From Epiperipatus broadwayi (lineage: Eukaryota > Onychophora > Udeonychophora > Euonychophora > Peripatidae), in contig JAQFVV010000027.1 in assembly GCA_028023455.1 (NCBI GenBank), forward strand, positions 9,855,845 to 9,919,844: 64,000 bases of DNA. The letters run 5' to 3'. The first letter of the stretch is position 1. Every line of letters begins with the position of its first letter. This document shows positions 9,836 to 24,800 of the stretch, piece after piece. Under the pieces are notes generated by a model. The model did no database searches, had not been told where the DNA came from, and saw only the letters and a program-made list of their open reading frames with translations. The translations under genes were made by a program, and so were the position numbers.

Positions 9836-12800
9836 CTTTAATAATATATATATAAATATTTTAATAAGCAAAGAAGAAAGAGAATATAAATAAAAAACTT
9901 ATTCCAAACATTAAATCCCACCCTATATTCCAAACAATAGATCCCTTTCTCACTAAACATAGATTATCTTCAGGGTTGTTGTTTTTTTTTACATATATAT
10001 TATAAAAAATCCATTACAAGTCAGACTTTTTGGGGACATTTTAATAAATTTGCAAAAACGTTCTCATGTGTCAATGTAAACCATTAATCAGATAAAATAT
10101 GAATCCTGTTTCACCAATGGACATGGTTATAGATCAATCATTGATATTTCATAAAAGTGAAACATTAAATTAGAAGTGACTCACAGTTTTCGGATCACAA
10201 AATCTAAATGGAAAATAAAAAATCTATTACTATAAAATAAGAGGGGCTTCTGTTAGTTTTACCAATAGCCCAAGGTAATATTCTATTTATTATGTAAGGT
10301 AGATCATTGAGAAACAACAAAAGGATCTTAACACTAACAAAAAGTTATTGATTTAATATATTTTTAAAAATAGAAATAATCAGATTTGATATTAGTTGCC
10401 ATGGAATGCTGATATGAAGTTAAAATGATTCACGCAATAAACATAGATTCTCAGCAAACATTTACATTTTAATGGGAATTGAAGCGGAAATAACTATCTC
10501 CCACAAAGTTATGTAATGTTTTTGGCATTATATAACTCAGTGAATGGTAGCTACTTCCGTTTCCGTTACAGATAAAAGAGTTAAGATTATTTATTGTTAC
10601 ATTTTAATGGGAAATGTATTTTCATCCAATAAAAATGAATTGGATGAAAATACAAATCTCAATTAGCAGAGCAATCTGATTAATATAAATTATTCACCCG
10701 CTTCTGGGAGCGCATGGATTAATTCTTCAAGATAATACGAATTTTTCATGATTGTTTTAAATTTAACATTATTAATATTTATTAGCATTAGCAGCCATTT
10801 ATGAATGAGTATGGCCAATCTAATTCCAAAAAAAAATACCTAAAAAGTTATGAATGTATACAAACTAATCTGAAATTTCACAAACATATTCACTTAACTT
10901 CTGCAGCAAACTTTATAAAGTCTTTAGGTGTTTGTTGAGATGTAACTCTCCATTGTATTCTACTATTGTCAGTCTCGTCTTCCTGACAGAAGCAATCCTT
11001 AGACACTTCTTTGACTTTTAAAATGCATCTTATACAAAAATCTTATTCAATTTGACTGCAAACTTATATTAGAAGTCTATTATCATTAATTCATTTCATA
11101 TTTTGGTATTTGTAAACTATTCACTGTACAGCTTGTGTTGGTGCTGTTTCTGTGTAAAAACACAGAATTATACCGCTTTTGCGGCCGAACCTACGGCTAA
11201 TATACGAGTAGATTGTATGTAGTGGTTATAATACGCGGCCAATTCTTTCGTGTTCAATAACACTACGTCTACTAACAATACTATGATCGTATAGTTTGCC
11301 GTTGATTTCATTGCAGGTTGAATTCCTATGCATATTGACAGAATTTGTATTGTCACTAGAATTTAAGATGAGAGTGTGAGCATTGTCATCTTTTTCAAGT
11401 GTTTATTTGTTGATGTTTATGATTTTCTGTATTTCCCAACTGAAAGATTTTTGCGTACTAGTAATTTTCAGCGTATTATTGATATTTGTCAAAATTTTTT
11501 TTTTTGGCTAATTTTGGCTTTTTGGGGGGTCAAAAAAGACAAAATAAAATTTCTCAAGCTCTCTGGCAGACGATTGGAGTTGTTTGCGGAAAAATACCGT
11601 TTCTGTCGTGACTCGGACGAGAGTTGAAAAAGAACAAAATGTCTACCACGTTATTATATTTGTGGGATGTCCCAAACAGAGAAAGTGAGGCAGTTGCGTT
11701 TTTGCAAGCCCAAAACATCCTGCCATTCGTTACAGTTGATTTCATTCAGTCATATGTGGTTAATAAATTTATTTTCTGAAAAGAATTTGTGTTTTGTTTG
11801 CGATTATTTTTATCTGTAAATCATGTAATTAACACCCAGAATGACAGTGTTAAAAAGGGGCGGTGTAGTTTGTTGGACATCTCTTGATTGATTGATTTTT
11901 TTTAAAAAAAAAAAAAATACTTCTTCTTTTGACATACCTATTCGTTCCATTTAGAAGCAAAAAAAGTTTTTTTTTTTTAAGTGTCATAGTATTGGCCGGG
12001 ACGCGAACCCGCAACCCAGGCAACTGCCTGCAAGTGCAAGGCAGTCGCACTGACCTCTCGACAGCATGTTAAGTAGATTTTAAAAATGAACCCGAGCTAA
12101 TTTTTGTTGTTAAAAAAGAATAAAAATACCGGACGTTTTATTTGTTATGAAAACAAAAAATCTTTAACAAACTTGTACGACTCTTAAAAAAGATAAATAA
12201 AGAAATCCACAGAATGTAACAAAAACGGTTAACGTACATATTTTTTGTATTAAAAAAACAATACCGCGATTGACTTTTTGTTTTTGACGTTTTATTTGTT
12301 ATTATTAAAAAAAGCAAAAAATCAAAACCCGCCGCCAAAAAAAAAAACCCATATTTACAAATCTAAGAGAAAAAAGAAATCCCGTTTTATTTATTATTAT
12401 TAAAAAAAACAAAAAAATCAAAACACTGTTTTATTTGTTATTAAAAAAAATCAAAACACGCCGACCAAAAAAAAAAAACCTGTATTTATAAATGTAAGAT
12501 AAAATACCAAACAATTCTTTTCGTTTATAAGAAAATACGGACATCTGAGGCGGAGTTTGTCGGACAGGTTTGAATTTTTTTTGCTAAATCAATCAACAGC
12601 AACCCGCTGCATTTTTAACAAATTCAAAAAGAAAGTGTCGATTCTAATTTTAAATAACAACAACAAAAAAAAATGTAAAGCAAATTGTGTATATTTGAGA
12701 TATTCCAAAAAAAAGTTAAAACTGTCCCTTATACTTTGAAATGTATCGAATCCAAAAAAAAAAAGACGTCTGTAAAAAAGAAACATAGGTTTAGAAAGGA

Positions 12801-15800
12801 AATCCCCCCCCCCCAAATAAAGGCGTATGTCAAAAATTATGTACTTTTCAGATCCAAAAAAAAGGTCAAAGTGTCCTTTATAGTTTTAAATTTATCAAAC
12901 GAAAACCAAAAAAATAATTATGTCCAAAACAAACAACAACAATATATTAAATATTAAAAAAAAAAATTACAGCCGTATGTCAAAATACGATCTATTAGAT
13001 AAAAAAAATCTAGCGGCCTGGTAATGTTATAATGCTCTGTTTTTAACTAGAAACAGCGCCACCAAAGGCTGCACAGTTAATAGTTTACTAGAACCCATAT
13101 TTCTTGTAATAGTAAATTCAATAAAATAACATCCAGCAAAACAAAAACACACTTATTGGTCTTACAATCTTGCCAGCACACTCTATTAAAATAAATTTTA
13201 AACCACTTAATATCATACAATCACTATTTTCTATGCTTACACAAGCTGTCAAAACAGTGTGATGCGATCTCCTTATATGGAGTCAGGAATCTCTCAGCCA
13301 CTATGCCCAGAGAAACTTGTTAGCTACTTTACCTTCCATTCAATTCCCTTCCCTAAGTTTTTCCCATATTTTTCTCTATCCTAATTCATCCCATTTCCAC
13401 AATATAATATTTATCAACTCCATGGGCTTTATATCTAAATCCTCCTTATCTTTTCCCAAACCCAACATAAAAACCCAAGAATCCACTTTTTGTATAATCA
13501 TTTTGTTTATATTTATTCTTCCACAACTTCATCATTTGTACTCTTTCTGCTTTCAGGCATTTACATTCAATTAACAGATGGCTAATATTTTCTATACCTT
13601 CCTTATACAACTTGCAGACTAAATCACTCACATTTTTCCATTTATGTCCTTTGTTGCTAAAAATCCTGTTTGAGCCCTTAAACAGTAAACTACTTTCCTT
13701 GCTATTATCATAAATTAACTTGCATCCAATATTCTGTTTACTTCTATATGTATTTAAACTCTTTTTACTCTCACACTAGTTCTCTATTTCTCCAACTCCC
13801 TATTCTTTATTAATGCATCTATTCTTCTATCCTATTCCTTAACACTATAACACTCAACAATTCTCCTAACACAATCATCTCACCTTTTGTATAAGTATAC
13901 TGACATAAATTCTTTATCCAAATCTTTTACATACCATACTACTTTTCTCACCTATCTTATTGCCTGTCCTTTATTCATAACTCACTTAAATACTATTTTG
14001 GCTATTCTTTTATTATCCATAAATTGCAATCTACCAAACATTGACAAACACTCCATACCGTAAAGCTATCTAATGTAAACCTTAGTAATCAAACAGGTTT
14101 GTGCATAAATTCCCTATTTAGCTGCAGTGCTCTCAGATCCAAGGTTCCTCATTGCTAAAATCCACAAGTTAGACACTAGTCTGGGGATATTGGCTGAGTA
14201 GGCATTAGATAGGAATTTTATGCACAAACCTTCTTGCATCCATTGATTATTATGGCTTGGACTGGGTGTCTCTAATGTATGGAGAGTTTGTCGCTGTTTT
14301 AAAATAAATTTTCCATGATTTTATTCCATATTTCACTTTCATACAATAAACCTTTATAAAAAAAACTACTTTTCACAATAGACTTATCACAGAGCTTTAT
14401 TTAACTTATGATGGTTTTAAGTGAATAGCAGCCTTTTTCAGATATTTGAAATAATAATAGGTGCAAGATATTTCAATATCTGAAGAAGACTGTATATCAA
14501 TCAAAACTGTTATAAACTAAATAAAGCATTATGGAAAATGGGTTATAAAAAATATAGTATTTGAAAAGATTTAATAGAAACAATGTAATAGAAAAGGAAG
14601 AAGTTTTGGACATCCAGACAAGAAATTGAGGCATGAAGTGTTGTATATTGAGTTGCTGTTTTAATAACAGTAATGGGAAAGCATAAGAAATGATGATAAT
14701 GTGATCCGGCCTAATAGGATAGTGGTGGCTATGGTTATTAAAAAACTAAAGACACCAAAATTTATGGGTACTGAACTGAGTTCAGACCTATATGACTATA
14801 TAAGCTAATGAGCTTGGATTGAAAATATTGTGTTATTCAATTTTATTCTCATAGTTTTGTAGTTAAGTAGAGATAAAAGGTAGCTGCTGGAGGATTGCAT
14901 TAGACCCTATGATCTAGGTGCAGTGCTCTCAGATCCAAGGCTCTTCACCGACGAAAGCCACAAGCTAGAAACTAGTCTGGGGATATTGGATTATTAAGCC
15001 CTAGATAGGGATTTTATACACAAGCCCCTGGCATCCATTGATTACTCTGGCTTGCACTGAGTGGCACTAATGTATGTTGTTACTTTGTTCGCAATAAACA
15101 TCAAGTTTCAAATTTTCTTGTATTATAATTATTTCTGCTTGTCTGACCACCTTCACCATTATTGCAGTATTCATGATGGCTGCACATAACAAAGTGGTAT
15201 TAGTCTCCTCTCTTCTTTAGCTGTTACTGGCCTTACCAATGACAGTACTACATGAAATGATCCAATTGTATACAGCGTTTCTTTAAAATTCAATATTCGA
15301 AAACCTAAAGGTCCAGATTTGATTCATGTGCTAATACTATCACTATACAGGTTAGCAACATTTGAAGAAGTGAGGAGATTCGAAACATTGTCTATATTCT
15401 AACCTGTGTATATTTACTAACAGTTGAATGCTAATTGGAAAATTTAAATAAAGTTTAAAATTTTTCTAAAGACATTCATGATTTAATGTTAGATGATGAA
15501 AATAGTCCATCATATAAATATAAATAGAACACATTAATGTTTACATGTAAATCTGAATATGAACTATAGGATAAATATGTATTCAGAAAATGGTTAATGA
15601 TAGTAAAAAATTCCGAATAAAGATCAACTATCATCACTAAGTGTATATACTGTGATGTAAGAAGTCACATCAGAGTTCATTGAAATTTCCATCCTACTTA
15701 TCACAAATATGTTAGGGGATGGGAGGGGGGGATACCTATTTATTCTATTTGCCCAATGACATTTATCTACATGAAGTTTAAAGAGCTTACACTAAAATAG

Positions 15801-18800
15801 TTTCAACATATTTATTATATCAAATTTTTTAGGTCTATGCAATTTTCTTGTTTGTTCAGATATCTGTTTAAGATCTCAATAGTAAAAGTGATTAAAACCA
15901 CACTCTTCAGAAACAGCAGATATATAAGTTTATCTTTAATTTAATTTACGACTGTAACTGAATAATTCTTCAAATAAATTTAATGATTACATTCCATTTT
16001 CAGAAGAAATTAACAAGATCTACTCACCACTTGTCCAGATCTTTTTCATGCTCGGCCTTGGAAGGATTATAAACCATCAGGACTCCGTGAGTGTCTCGAG
16101 CGATAGCCGGCCAACAATTCTCAAAACTAAACAAACAAATTATTCTTCAAAACATGGTCATTCATTTAGGTAAATGGATGAAGGAGATATCCTTACCTTA
16201 AATTACCACTACAATCCCACAATTCTATCTCAGCGGTGACACTTTTATTACCAAATAGCATATCTTTTATTTCAAATTCTAAGATTCTAAAGAAAAGATG
16301 AAGCAAACAACAAAACAATCATATTTTGTATTACTCAACAAAACGATAATAAGAACAATATCTATTTCATCACCAATTCTTAATTCAGGAATTTGCTACA
16401 GCAGAGACCTCTATCTTCCTCATGGAAACTGCATAATACACACACTAGATAGTACTATATCCCCATATCCCCTGATAAGTTACTACTATTTGATTTTGAA
16501 GTCTTTTTTGTTTTTATTGATTCATAATCAATTATATATAGAATTGCTATTGTAATGTTTTCAATGAGGTTAACCAATTTCTTAATCAGAATTTTCAAAG
16601 ATAGAGGTCTCTAAAAACAATATGAGATACTCTAAAACAGGGGTATGCAAGACATCAATTCCAAAGAAATTTTGGAATGACTCTCCGAGTTAAGAAAAAA
16701 TAATGGTAAATGATGCTACATTACCCTATATCAGTTGGCCATACATAAAAAAATAAATACAGCTACTATAAGCATGAATGGACAGCAGTAAATAATATTC
16801 AGATCATGTGAAACTGATAACTGTTTTATGTTATGGCAGGTACAAATTTAAATAGTTTATTGTAAAAAAAAGATCATAAAAGGGAGATGTAATGTGTGAA
16901 ACAGTTGCAAAAAAAAAGACAAACAATTTTAATACAAACTATGATGAACAGTTTTTCTTCAAAATGACGACGAATGCAAAATACATATATTACATATATC
17001 AAGCAAAAGTATCATTTCTAAAAAAATGGAAATGGCAAAAGACCTTTTAAAACCATGCTTGTAAATTTTGATAAAGACTTTCTATTAAAAAGCAAATTTC
17101 GTAAACAAACTTTAAATTCTGTTAAGTTACAATTGACGAACGAACAATCATATTTTATTAAACCTATTACTAAATGTAAAGTTAACACAGAGACAAAATT
17201 CTCCATACAGTAGCACCACTCAGTGCAAGCCGATTTTATCAATGGATGCAGGAAGGTTTGGGCATAAAATCCCTATCTAGTGCCTACTCATCCAACATCC
17301 CCAGACTAGTTTCTCTGGCTTGCACTGAGTGGTGCTACTCTCTGGAGAGTTTTGCTCGTGTTAACATCTTGTGTAAGCATAAGGAATGTTGAACATGTGA
17401 TGTTTAGTGGTTTAAATCTAAAGTTGCAACAGTAGCATCATTTTGTGTGAGTTATGGGTTAACAAAACATAAGAAATTTTTTACAGATGGAGTAATGATA
17501 AACGAAATCTTTCTAGAAGCCAGTAATTCATTATTGATTCTTTCAAGAAAAAAATGAAATTACTTTTATAATTAAAGATGTACAACTTTTCCTTAGAACT
17601 GACACAACCATTCCCATCTAATAGAAAAACATTTACAATGGTACAAAAGATTCAAGGCACCTCACTGACGAAGGCCACAAGCCAGAAACTAGTCTGGGGA
17701 TATTGGATGAGTAGGCACTAGCTGAGGATTTTATGCACAAGCCTTCAGGAATCCATTGATTACTCTGGTTTGCACTGAGTGGCAATACTGTATGGAGAGT
17801 TTTGCCTGTTTTTAGTGATTAGTAATGATACATCCAAATATTCAAGATCAGCGGACAACGTGCAGTACAATTCTTAGGCAACTTTATAGATTTTTATGCT
17901 TCTACTTGGGATTTATATTTTATAGTGGAAATTTTCTGATAATTTACATTATTTGTAATAGTTGACATTATTTATAATTATTATCATATCGTAATATTAT
18001 GTGGTAGACCACGATACTTGGAGAACAAATAGACCTGCAAAAATATACCCACTCTACTTTAAAGCTATTGAATGGACAAAATTGATGTTGTGGAAATAGA
18101 ACATAAACAAATTTGAAGTTTTGAAAGTCATGAAAGTAGGAAATGATATGAAAAAATATAAACAGATTTCTTTCAGTAGACTGGCTAAGAGATTCTTGAT
18201 TTTTATGAAAAAGCTATGTTGCATCATTTCTCAAATATTTATTCTGCAAGCAAATTCTCATGGTAATAGTTAGACACCTAGCCCTACCTACAGTAGATTC
18301 CAAACATGTTTATAATTTTTTTCCTTACAGATAGCCAGCACACAAACTGCCCAGTCAGACATCAATTTATTGATCATTAAATAGAACCAATCAAAGATCA
18401 CATAATACCTGCTTACATCAAGCTATTCAGCAACATAATTTCTTTTTTTTTCTCACCACTTTATGTCACCTACTGTAAGTCTTAGTACTATTGCTTAATA
18501 AATCCTTACCCGGCACTGTATTATCCAATAATGCCAAACTAGTTTTTAGCTTATGGCTATCATCAGTGAGGAGTTGGGAATACAATATAGGAAAGCACTG
18601 GATATCAAGATTTAATAAACATTATCGTCTGGCATCTATTACTTAAAGCTTACACTAGGTGGCATAAATGTAATATATAAAAAAAGAATTTGTTGCTGAA
18701 CAGCATAATATAAGCAGGGTGATGTGATGACATTAGTTTTAATAAATAATTTTCATTTGCAAATAAGTCAATTACAAATTTGCTTTGCAATTACTTTTCA

Positions 18801-21800
18801 AACTTCTGGTACACTGCAATGGTGCAAGATTTCTTTATTATCTTTATCATAAATAGCAGCCATTCACAAATTAGTCATTCCTATTCCAAAAAATAATAAT
18901 ATACCTGATGATTTTATGATGATTCTCCCACAAATACTTGCACATATATAACACTTTGATATTTTATTTATTAGATATTTCTGATAAAGTTTTTAACTTC
19001 TTCTGCAGAAAGCTTTTCTTTCTGATATACTTCAACACCATATCTTATTACAAGTTCTGTAATATATTATATTCTCTGACATAACTTAAAACAATCAAAG
19101 CCTTTGAAATAGTCTCTTATAATGGAATGGGATCTATCCCTCCCACAAAACCGATGATCAAGTTTATCATAAAACCCCTTTTAGAAAGTTTTATCAATTC
19201 AACGATATGATCCAGTAGAATCTATGAGGGGGACCCAAAAATAACCAGAATCATTCTCTAGTTTGCATCCTGTTATATATTTCTGCTACTAGATAATTTT
19301 TGCAGGGACCCTTCTGCATCAACTCCCAAATGACATCTTTATGTAAAATCATGGTGTCATGGAGCATATTTTTTTGCAAAATGTGTTTTGCATATTTGTC
19401 AATTTTTGTTATGGTTGATCTTTTAGCTATGAAATTCTGGTTTCTGTTAGGAAAAATAGCGGGGGAAGCTGTATCAATGCTTGAAAGAGCTTATAGTGCT
19501 TCCCTGGGAAATCATAAATTGACAAAATAGCAGACAAACATCATTCAGGCCGACCGTCAACCTTTCGAATGAATAAAAACATTGTGAGAATTTGTGGACT
19601 GATTTTGTAAGACTGTCGCAGAACAATTTAAGAACTAGTTGATTTATCTGGTATACTCTGAAGTTCCTGCCAACGAATTTTAAGCAATGAATTATAAATG
19701 AAGAGAGTTGCAACAACATGCTCATAGCTGATCAAAAACAGTTGTGAGTGGATGCATGTCGTGAATTTAAAAAGCACTTGAAAATTGACCCTCACCTTTT
19801 TTCAAAGATTATTACTGGTGACAAAAACTGGTGCTAGGCCAGTCAAGTGACTGGAAAATTTCAAATTCATCACATCCCAAAAACTCACAGCAAACAAAGC
19901 CCAAAGTCAAGACAATGCTAATTTCTTTTTTGTTGATGCAAATGGCATTGTTCATTCAGAATTTGTTTCGAGTAATCAAACTGTTAACCAGGCATTTTAC
20001 TTAAAAATTATGAAACATTTGCATCTCACGGTCAGAAGGAAAGGTAATGATTGATGGCAAAGTGGGGAGTGGTGGCTCCACCATGACAATACATCAGCAC
20101 ATAAAGCCTTGAGTATGAAACAATTTTTTATGAAAAATAGCATGAACCAGCTTATCCATCCATCATATTCACCTGATCTTGCTCCATGCATTTTGTTTTT
20201 ATTTCTTCGAATTAAAAAATGCCTCAAAGAAATTGTGGTCTTGGAAAAAGTGAAAAAAAAACAAAACAACAGAGGCTTTAAACACTATCACTTTGTAAGA
20301 GTTTAAAAACTGTTTTGAAAAGTGGAAATTATGTTTATACTGGTGTTTTGCATCAAATAGAGAGCATTTTGAAGAAGATTCAGTTTACAATGCTTAAAAA
20401 TAAATAAACAACTTTTTATTACAAAATTCCGGTTACTTTTGTCGGTTGAAAAATATAATGATTGATCATATAATCTTTCCATTGTATTTTTAAATTTTAC
20501 AGATCATTCCTTAGATGAAACTTTTTTAATGTCTTTATACTGTGTTGATAGGGTGTCCATGTTTTACACTCATACAATAAATTAAGTAAAATAACAGCTC
20601 TATATATAGTTAACTTAATTGTGGTAGTTAATTACCTGTGATGAAATACTTTCTCAACATCTAAGTCCACTTTTCTACTTATAAAAACTACTAACATATT
20701 AAAGTTGGTTTACATTTTCAAATTCAGTTGATAATCATTTAAGCTAAAACTTCTGAAAGTTTTTCTTCATCATCTAGATGATAAAGGACCTGATGGTTTT
20801 TTTGAACATCAATTACTAAACTAAAGTTATGTTGCATTCAAAATGTTAAGTACATTTTGTACCTAGTCTTACTATCTTTTTGCTGAGATCCTATATTTAC
20901 CTTTGGACACAAAACATAGAAGATTAACAATTATGCTACGGACAAAATAGGAATAATATTTCACTTACCTGACCCCTTTTGTAGGATGATATTCATTGCT
21001 TAAACTTTCAACTGCATCAGATAGAAAATTTGAAATAATAGTTTTTCCACTCTGAAATAATAATAAAAAAGAGATCAAAAAATAAAATTACTTATCAAAA
21101 ATTTTTGATAGATAAAAAAAAAAGTTAATATTTTCAATTACATCGTCTCACATTTTCCCACAGCAATCTTGGAACGCTACATAATTACTCTTATTAACAA
21201 AACCCAACTTTAAAACAGGTAAAACTTTCCATACAATACTGCCACTCAGTGCAAGCCAGAGTAATTAACGGATGCAAGAAGGCTTGGGCATAAAATACCC
21301 ATCTAGGGCCTACTCATTCAATACCCCGGGCCTAGTTTTTGGCTTGTGGCCTTCGTCGGTGAGGAGCCTTGGATCTGAGAGCACTGCACCTAGATCTTAC
21401 AATCTAATTCAACCCTCCAGCTGCCACCTTTTATCTCTACTTAACTACAAAACTATGAGTCTTAAATTGAACACACAATATTTTCAATCCAAGCTCATTC
21501 CTTCCAAGAGCAATTCTATTCATTCTGACTCCACAGCTATCTACAGGAAACTTAAGTAATTAATGGGTATTAAATGATAGTGCTCATGTTCCCAGACAGG
21601 TTTTAGCTTTTGTTATAATTAACATTTGTAGCCAGGTCATATGGCTGCCTATAGTTAATAAAAAACTGAGGGTACTAAAATATATAGATACTAACCTGAA
21701 ATCAGATCTATATAATTATTCAATCAGGCTGGTTTAGGTTTAAAATCTTGGAATCTTTTGAATGTTCAAGCTTTCAGTTTGAATAATAAAATGCGGATAA

Positions 21801-24800
21801 AGAATAGTTGCTAAATGCATAACTGCATTATTTCCAGTCTCATAATAAAGGCAAAAACCATTCTAAGAATTTAAATGCACTACCATTGGCATGCAGTAAT
21901 TAGTCAGCCTTATTATAGGTGGCACTCAAGTACAAATTGTTCTTGCTTTATTATGTATTGTGTAAGATGACTTAAATGAGTTATCATTATTACATACAAC
22001 AGAAGCTATAATGTCTGGCCCATCTTATAAGTGAATGATGACTGGAATTTTTTAAAATCCTAATATTTAGCATTACAAAAGGTCAAAACAAAGAGGGGAA
22101 ACCTCATAGACAGATGATATTACAAAATGATGAAAAGCTAACCTGTATTCATTCTGCCTTTTTGTAAAGAGCTACAGAGAGAAAAACATCAATTCCAGAG
22201 ATTCTGTTAATACATTGAGTTCAGAGATTCTAATGATAATAGATGAAAATACCTTTTATTCCAATTGAATTTTCAAATTAGAAAAAAATATAAATCTATA
22301 GAACGTAAATATTTAAAATAATGGTAAAGCTGCATTAACATTTAAATAGTTATGTTTTATGCATCAATTTAAAATCATTATACTGTAACTTAGATACGTA
22401 CATGATGAGTGTGATGTCAACAAATTGTCTCCATAGAAACTACAAGTCTTCTCCTTTCATCAAACACACTTCATGCCACCACATTACATGTTTAGAAGAA
22501 AACAGCATTCACTTCCTTCAAATTAATGGAACATATCGTAACCCTTCTGTTGCATAACACACAATAACATAGTCCATGCGCATAAATATATATAAAGTTG
22601 AAAACAAAAGGAAAAATAAACGCAGACAAAAATTTTGTAGATATTTTTCTACATTCCCTGGAATAAAATAATCCTAGAAAATTTGTAAATAATGTTGAAT
22701 TTAAAATAAAATTTTATTATAAATTAAACAGTTTAGAAGGTCTAAATAAATATTAATATTGTATTCTGATTTTGAAATTAAAAACAAGCATGTTGTATGA
22801 TAAAATAGAACTGATAATTATAAACATTTCAATCTTTTTAATTAATTGAACAAAATTTCTATTTATTAGAAATTTTTTTTAAAATAAAAACTTGATATAC
22901 TTTGATAAAACTTCAAACTTGCTTTCAAAAGTAGCTTTTAATTAAAAGCGATTTGAAAAGATCAAGAAGAAAAAAAAAGTTTTTAATTAAAAACAGTTTT
23001 AATTAGTGTTTTTGCCACCTCAGCTGACTATATAAAAAGAGTTGATAGAAAGATTAGTTTAGTTTGGTTAGTAATACTTGTGTAACAGTTGGCTGGTAGT
23101 TTTTTCTTTTGTAAGAGTTGGCTTATGATATTTTGAAAAGCAGTGGCAGAATTGTTTTCTGCCATGGATCAGTGGTAGCTAAAGTCAAGACAGAAGAAGG
23201 CAGTTTCTCTAGTTCATGATGATGGAGTTTGAATTCACATGGAGAAAAGGATCAACTTCAAGTGTTTCATTACTACAAATGTGTTCTAGAAAACAGCTTG
23301 CTGACCTGAAATCTATCAAATCCTAAAGTCTATGAACCAAATCAATGACAACATTTACCTAATTATACCTTCCTGATGATGACAATACCTGTATCATACC
23401 TTTCATGATGAGACAATCCTGGACTGGCTCTCAAAAAAGAACCTCAGCTTGCTGAAGATGTAGTTATATGTATGCGATTTCAATTATATGCAGAGCACAG
23501 ATAGACATATATACATGAAGGATAACTGGTGAGTTGTTTTAGTAGTCCCTTAAAATGACATTTAAAAAGATAACTCAAAGCGCAAGTAATAATTTTATTT
23601 GGATTAAAAATAAAAAATAACAAGTAAAGGGTTAATAGATGATTCTAATTAACCAACTTGTGATACTAATATGATATGTAGAACAATTTTATTTTTCATT
23701 TATTAAAAAAAAAGACATTTCAAAAGAATAATCCAAATAAATAACTTTGCTTGGATTAAAAATCAAAAAGTCAAGAATCAATTCATAGACAATTTTATAA
23801 AAAGAAAAAAGAACATTTATCTAATTAATCTTAAACTTTCAAAAAAAAAAAAGTTGATAGTATTTTTTTTTTTAAGAAAAAAGAAAACTAACAATAAAGA
23901 GAAAACATTAATTTTTATATATTTTCCAAATGGAATTAATTATGAAAGATATTTTTAATAATTTTATTAGTTTGATAAGTTCAAATGGTAAAAGCCTGAA
24001 ATCCAGGCAAAGCCGCTTGGAGCGTTACCGGGCCGCCGCAACTTTTTCTTTTTTTATACAACAAGGGTTTTTTTTTCTAATATTGATTAAACGAATAATT
24101 TTTATTTCATTTAGAACCTGATTTCTTTATTATTAAACAAATTTTGATATTCATTTTCGTTACTTTTTGTGGGTTTTTTGTTGGAACCTGATATTTTTTC
24201 AACAAATTTTGCTAATTGTATTTTTTTTCTTTTTATCATTTTAAAACTTCGGACCGTTTCACGACGTCAAAAAAATTTGTTTGAATCCCACCGCCGAAAA
24301 AATAGAATGTACAATTATTTGCGACTTGTTTAGAACTTAATTCTACTTTTCTTTTATTTTTATTTTTTTGGCTTGACTAAATGGTTTTTCTTATTATTAT
24401 TAATTTTATTTTTTTTTAAACACAACTTGTTTTCACTTTGATTTAGATTATGTTTGAATAAGCTTTTTTTTTTTTTTTTTGGCTACTACAAGAAACAGCT
24501 TTTTGAGCGGGGAGGGGGGGAATTCGTACTGTTATTATTAACAAAAAGGCCAACAAAAATAGTCAATTATTTTAACAGCGCTGAAAAAAGAGAATCAACT
24601 TTGGGACTTGTTGCAAATTTTGATTTCTTTTTGGTTGACGTAATTGTTTTTCTTAATATTAAATCAAAATTTACTTTTGTGTTTTTGCAGATTCAAAAAT
24701 TGTTTTCAAACACCCATCCCCACACACTCGGAAAAAGAATTGTAAATCAAAAAGTCAAGAATTTAACTTTTTTTCTTTTTTTTAAAGAACCTTTTTCTCA

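Larger units (their letters stand above)
11105..13095 (+). mobile_element. DNA transposon copy 1, 8-bp target duplication, possibly Merlin-like
   Basis: Terminal inverted repeats of about 42 bp (left starts GGTATTTGTAAACTATT; right, inverted, starts GGTTCTAGTAAACTATT) are flanked by CATATTTT (11,097-11,104) and CATATTTC (13,096-13,103). The element at 23,987-25,639 is related: both share GCGGCCG followed by a GGCTAATA block near one end and GCGGCCTGGTAATG or GCGGCCCGGTAACG near the other. The interior is full of 8-12 nt runs of A, T or C. An 8-bp duplication with GG termini fits Merlin; P and hAT elements also make 8-bp duplications but have other termini. Class is inferred, the element itself is well supported. 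Confidence 0.75.
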
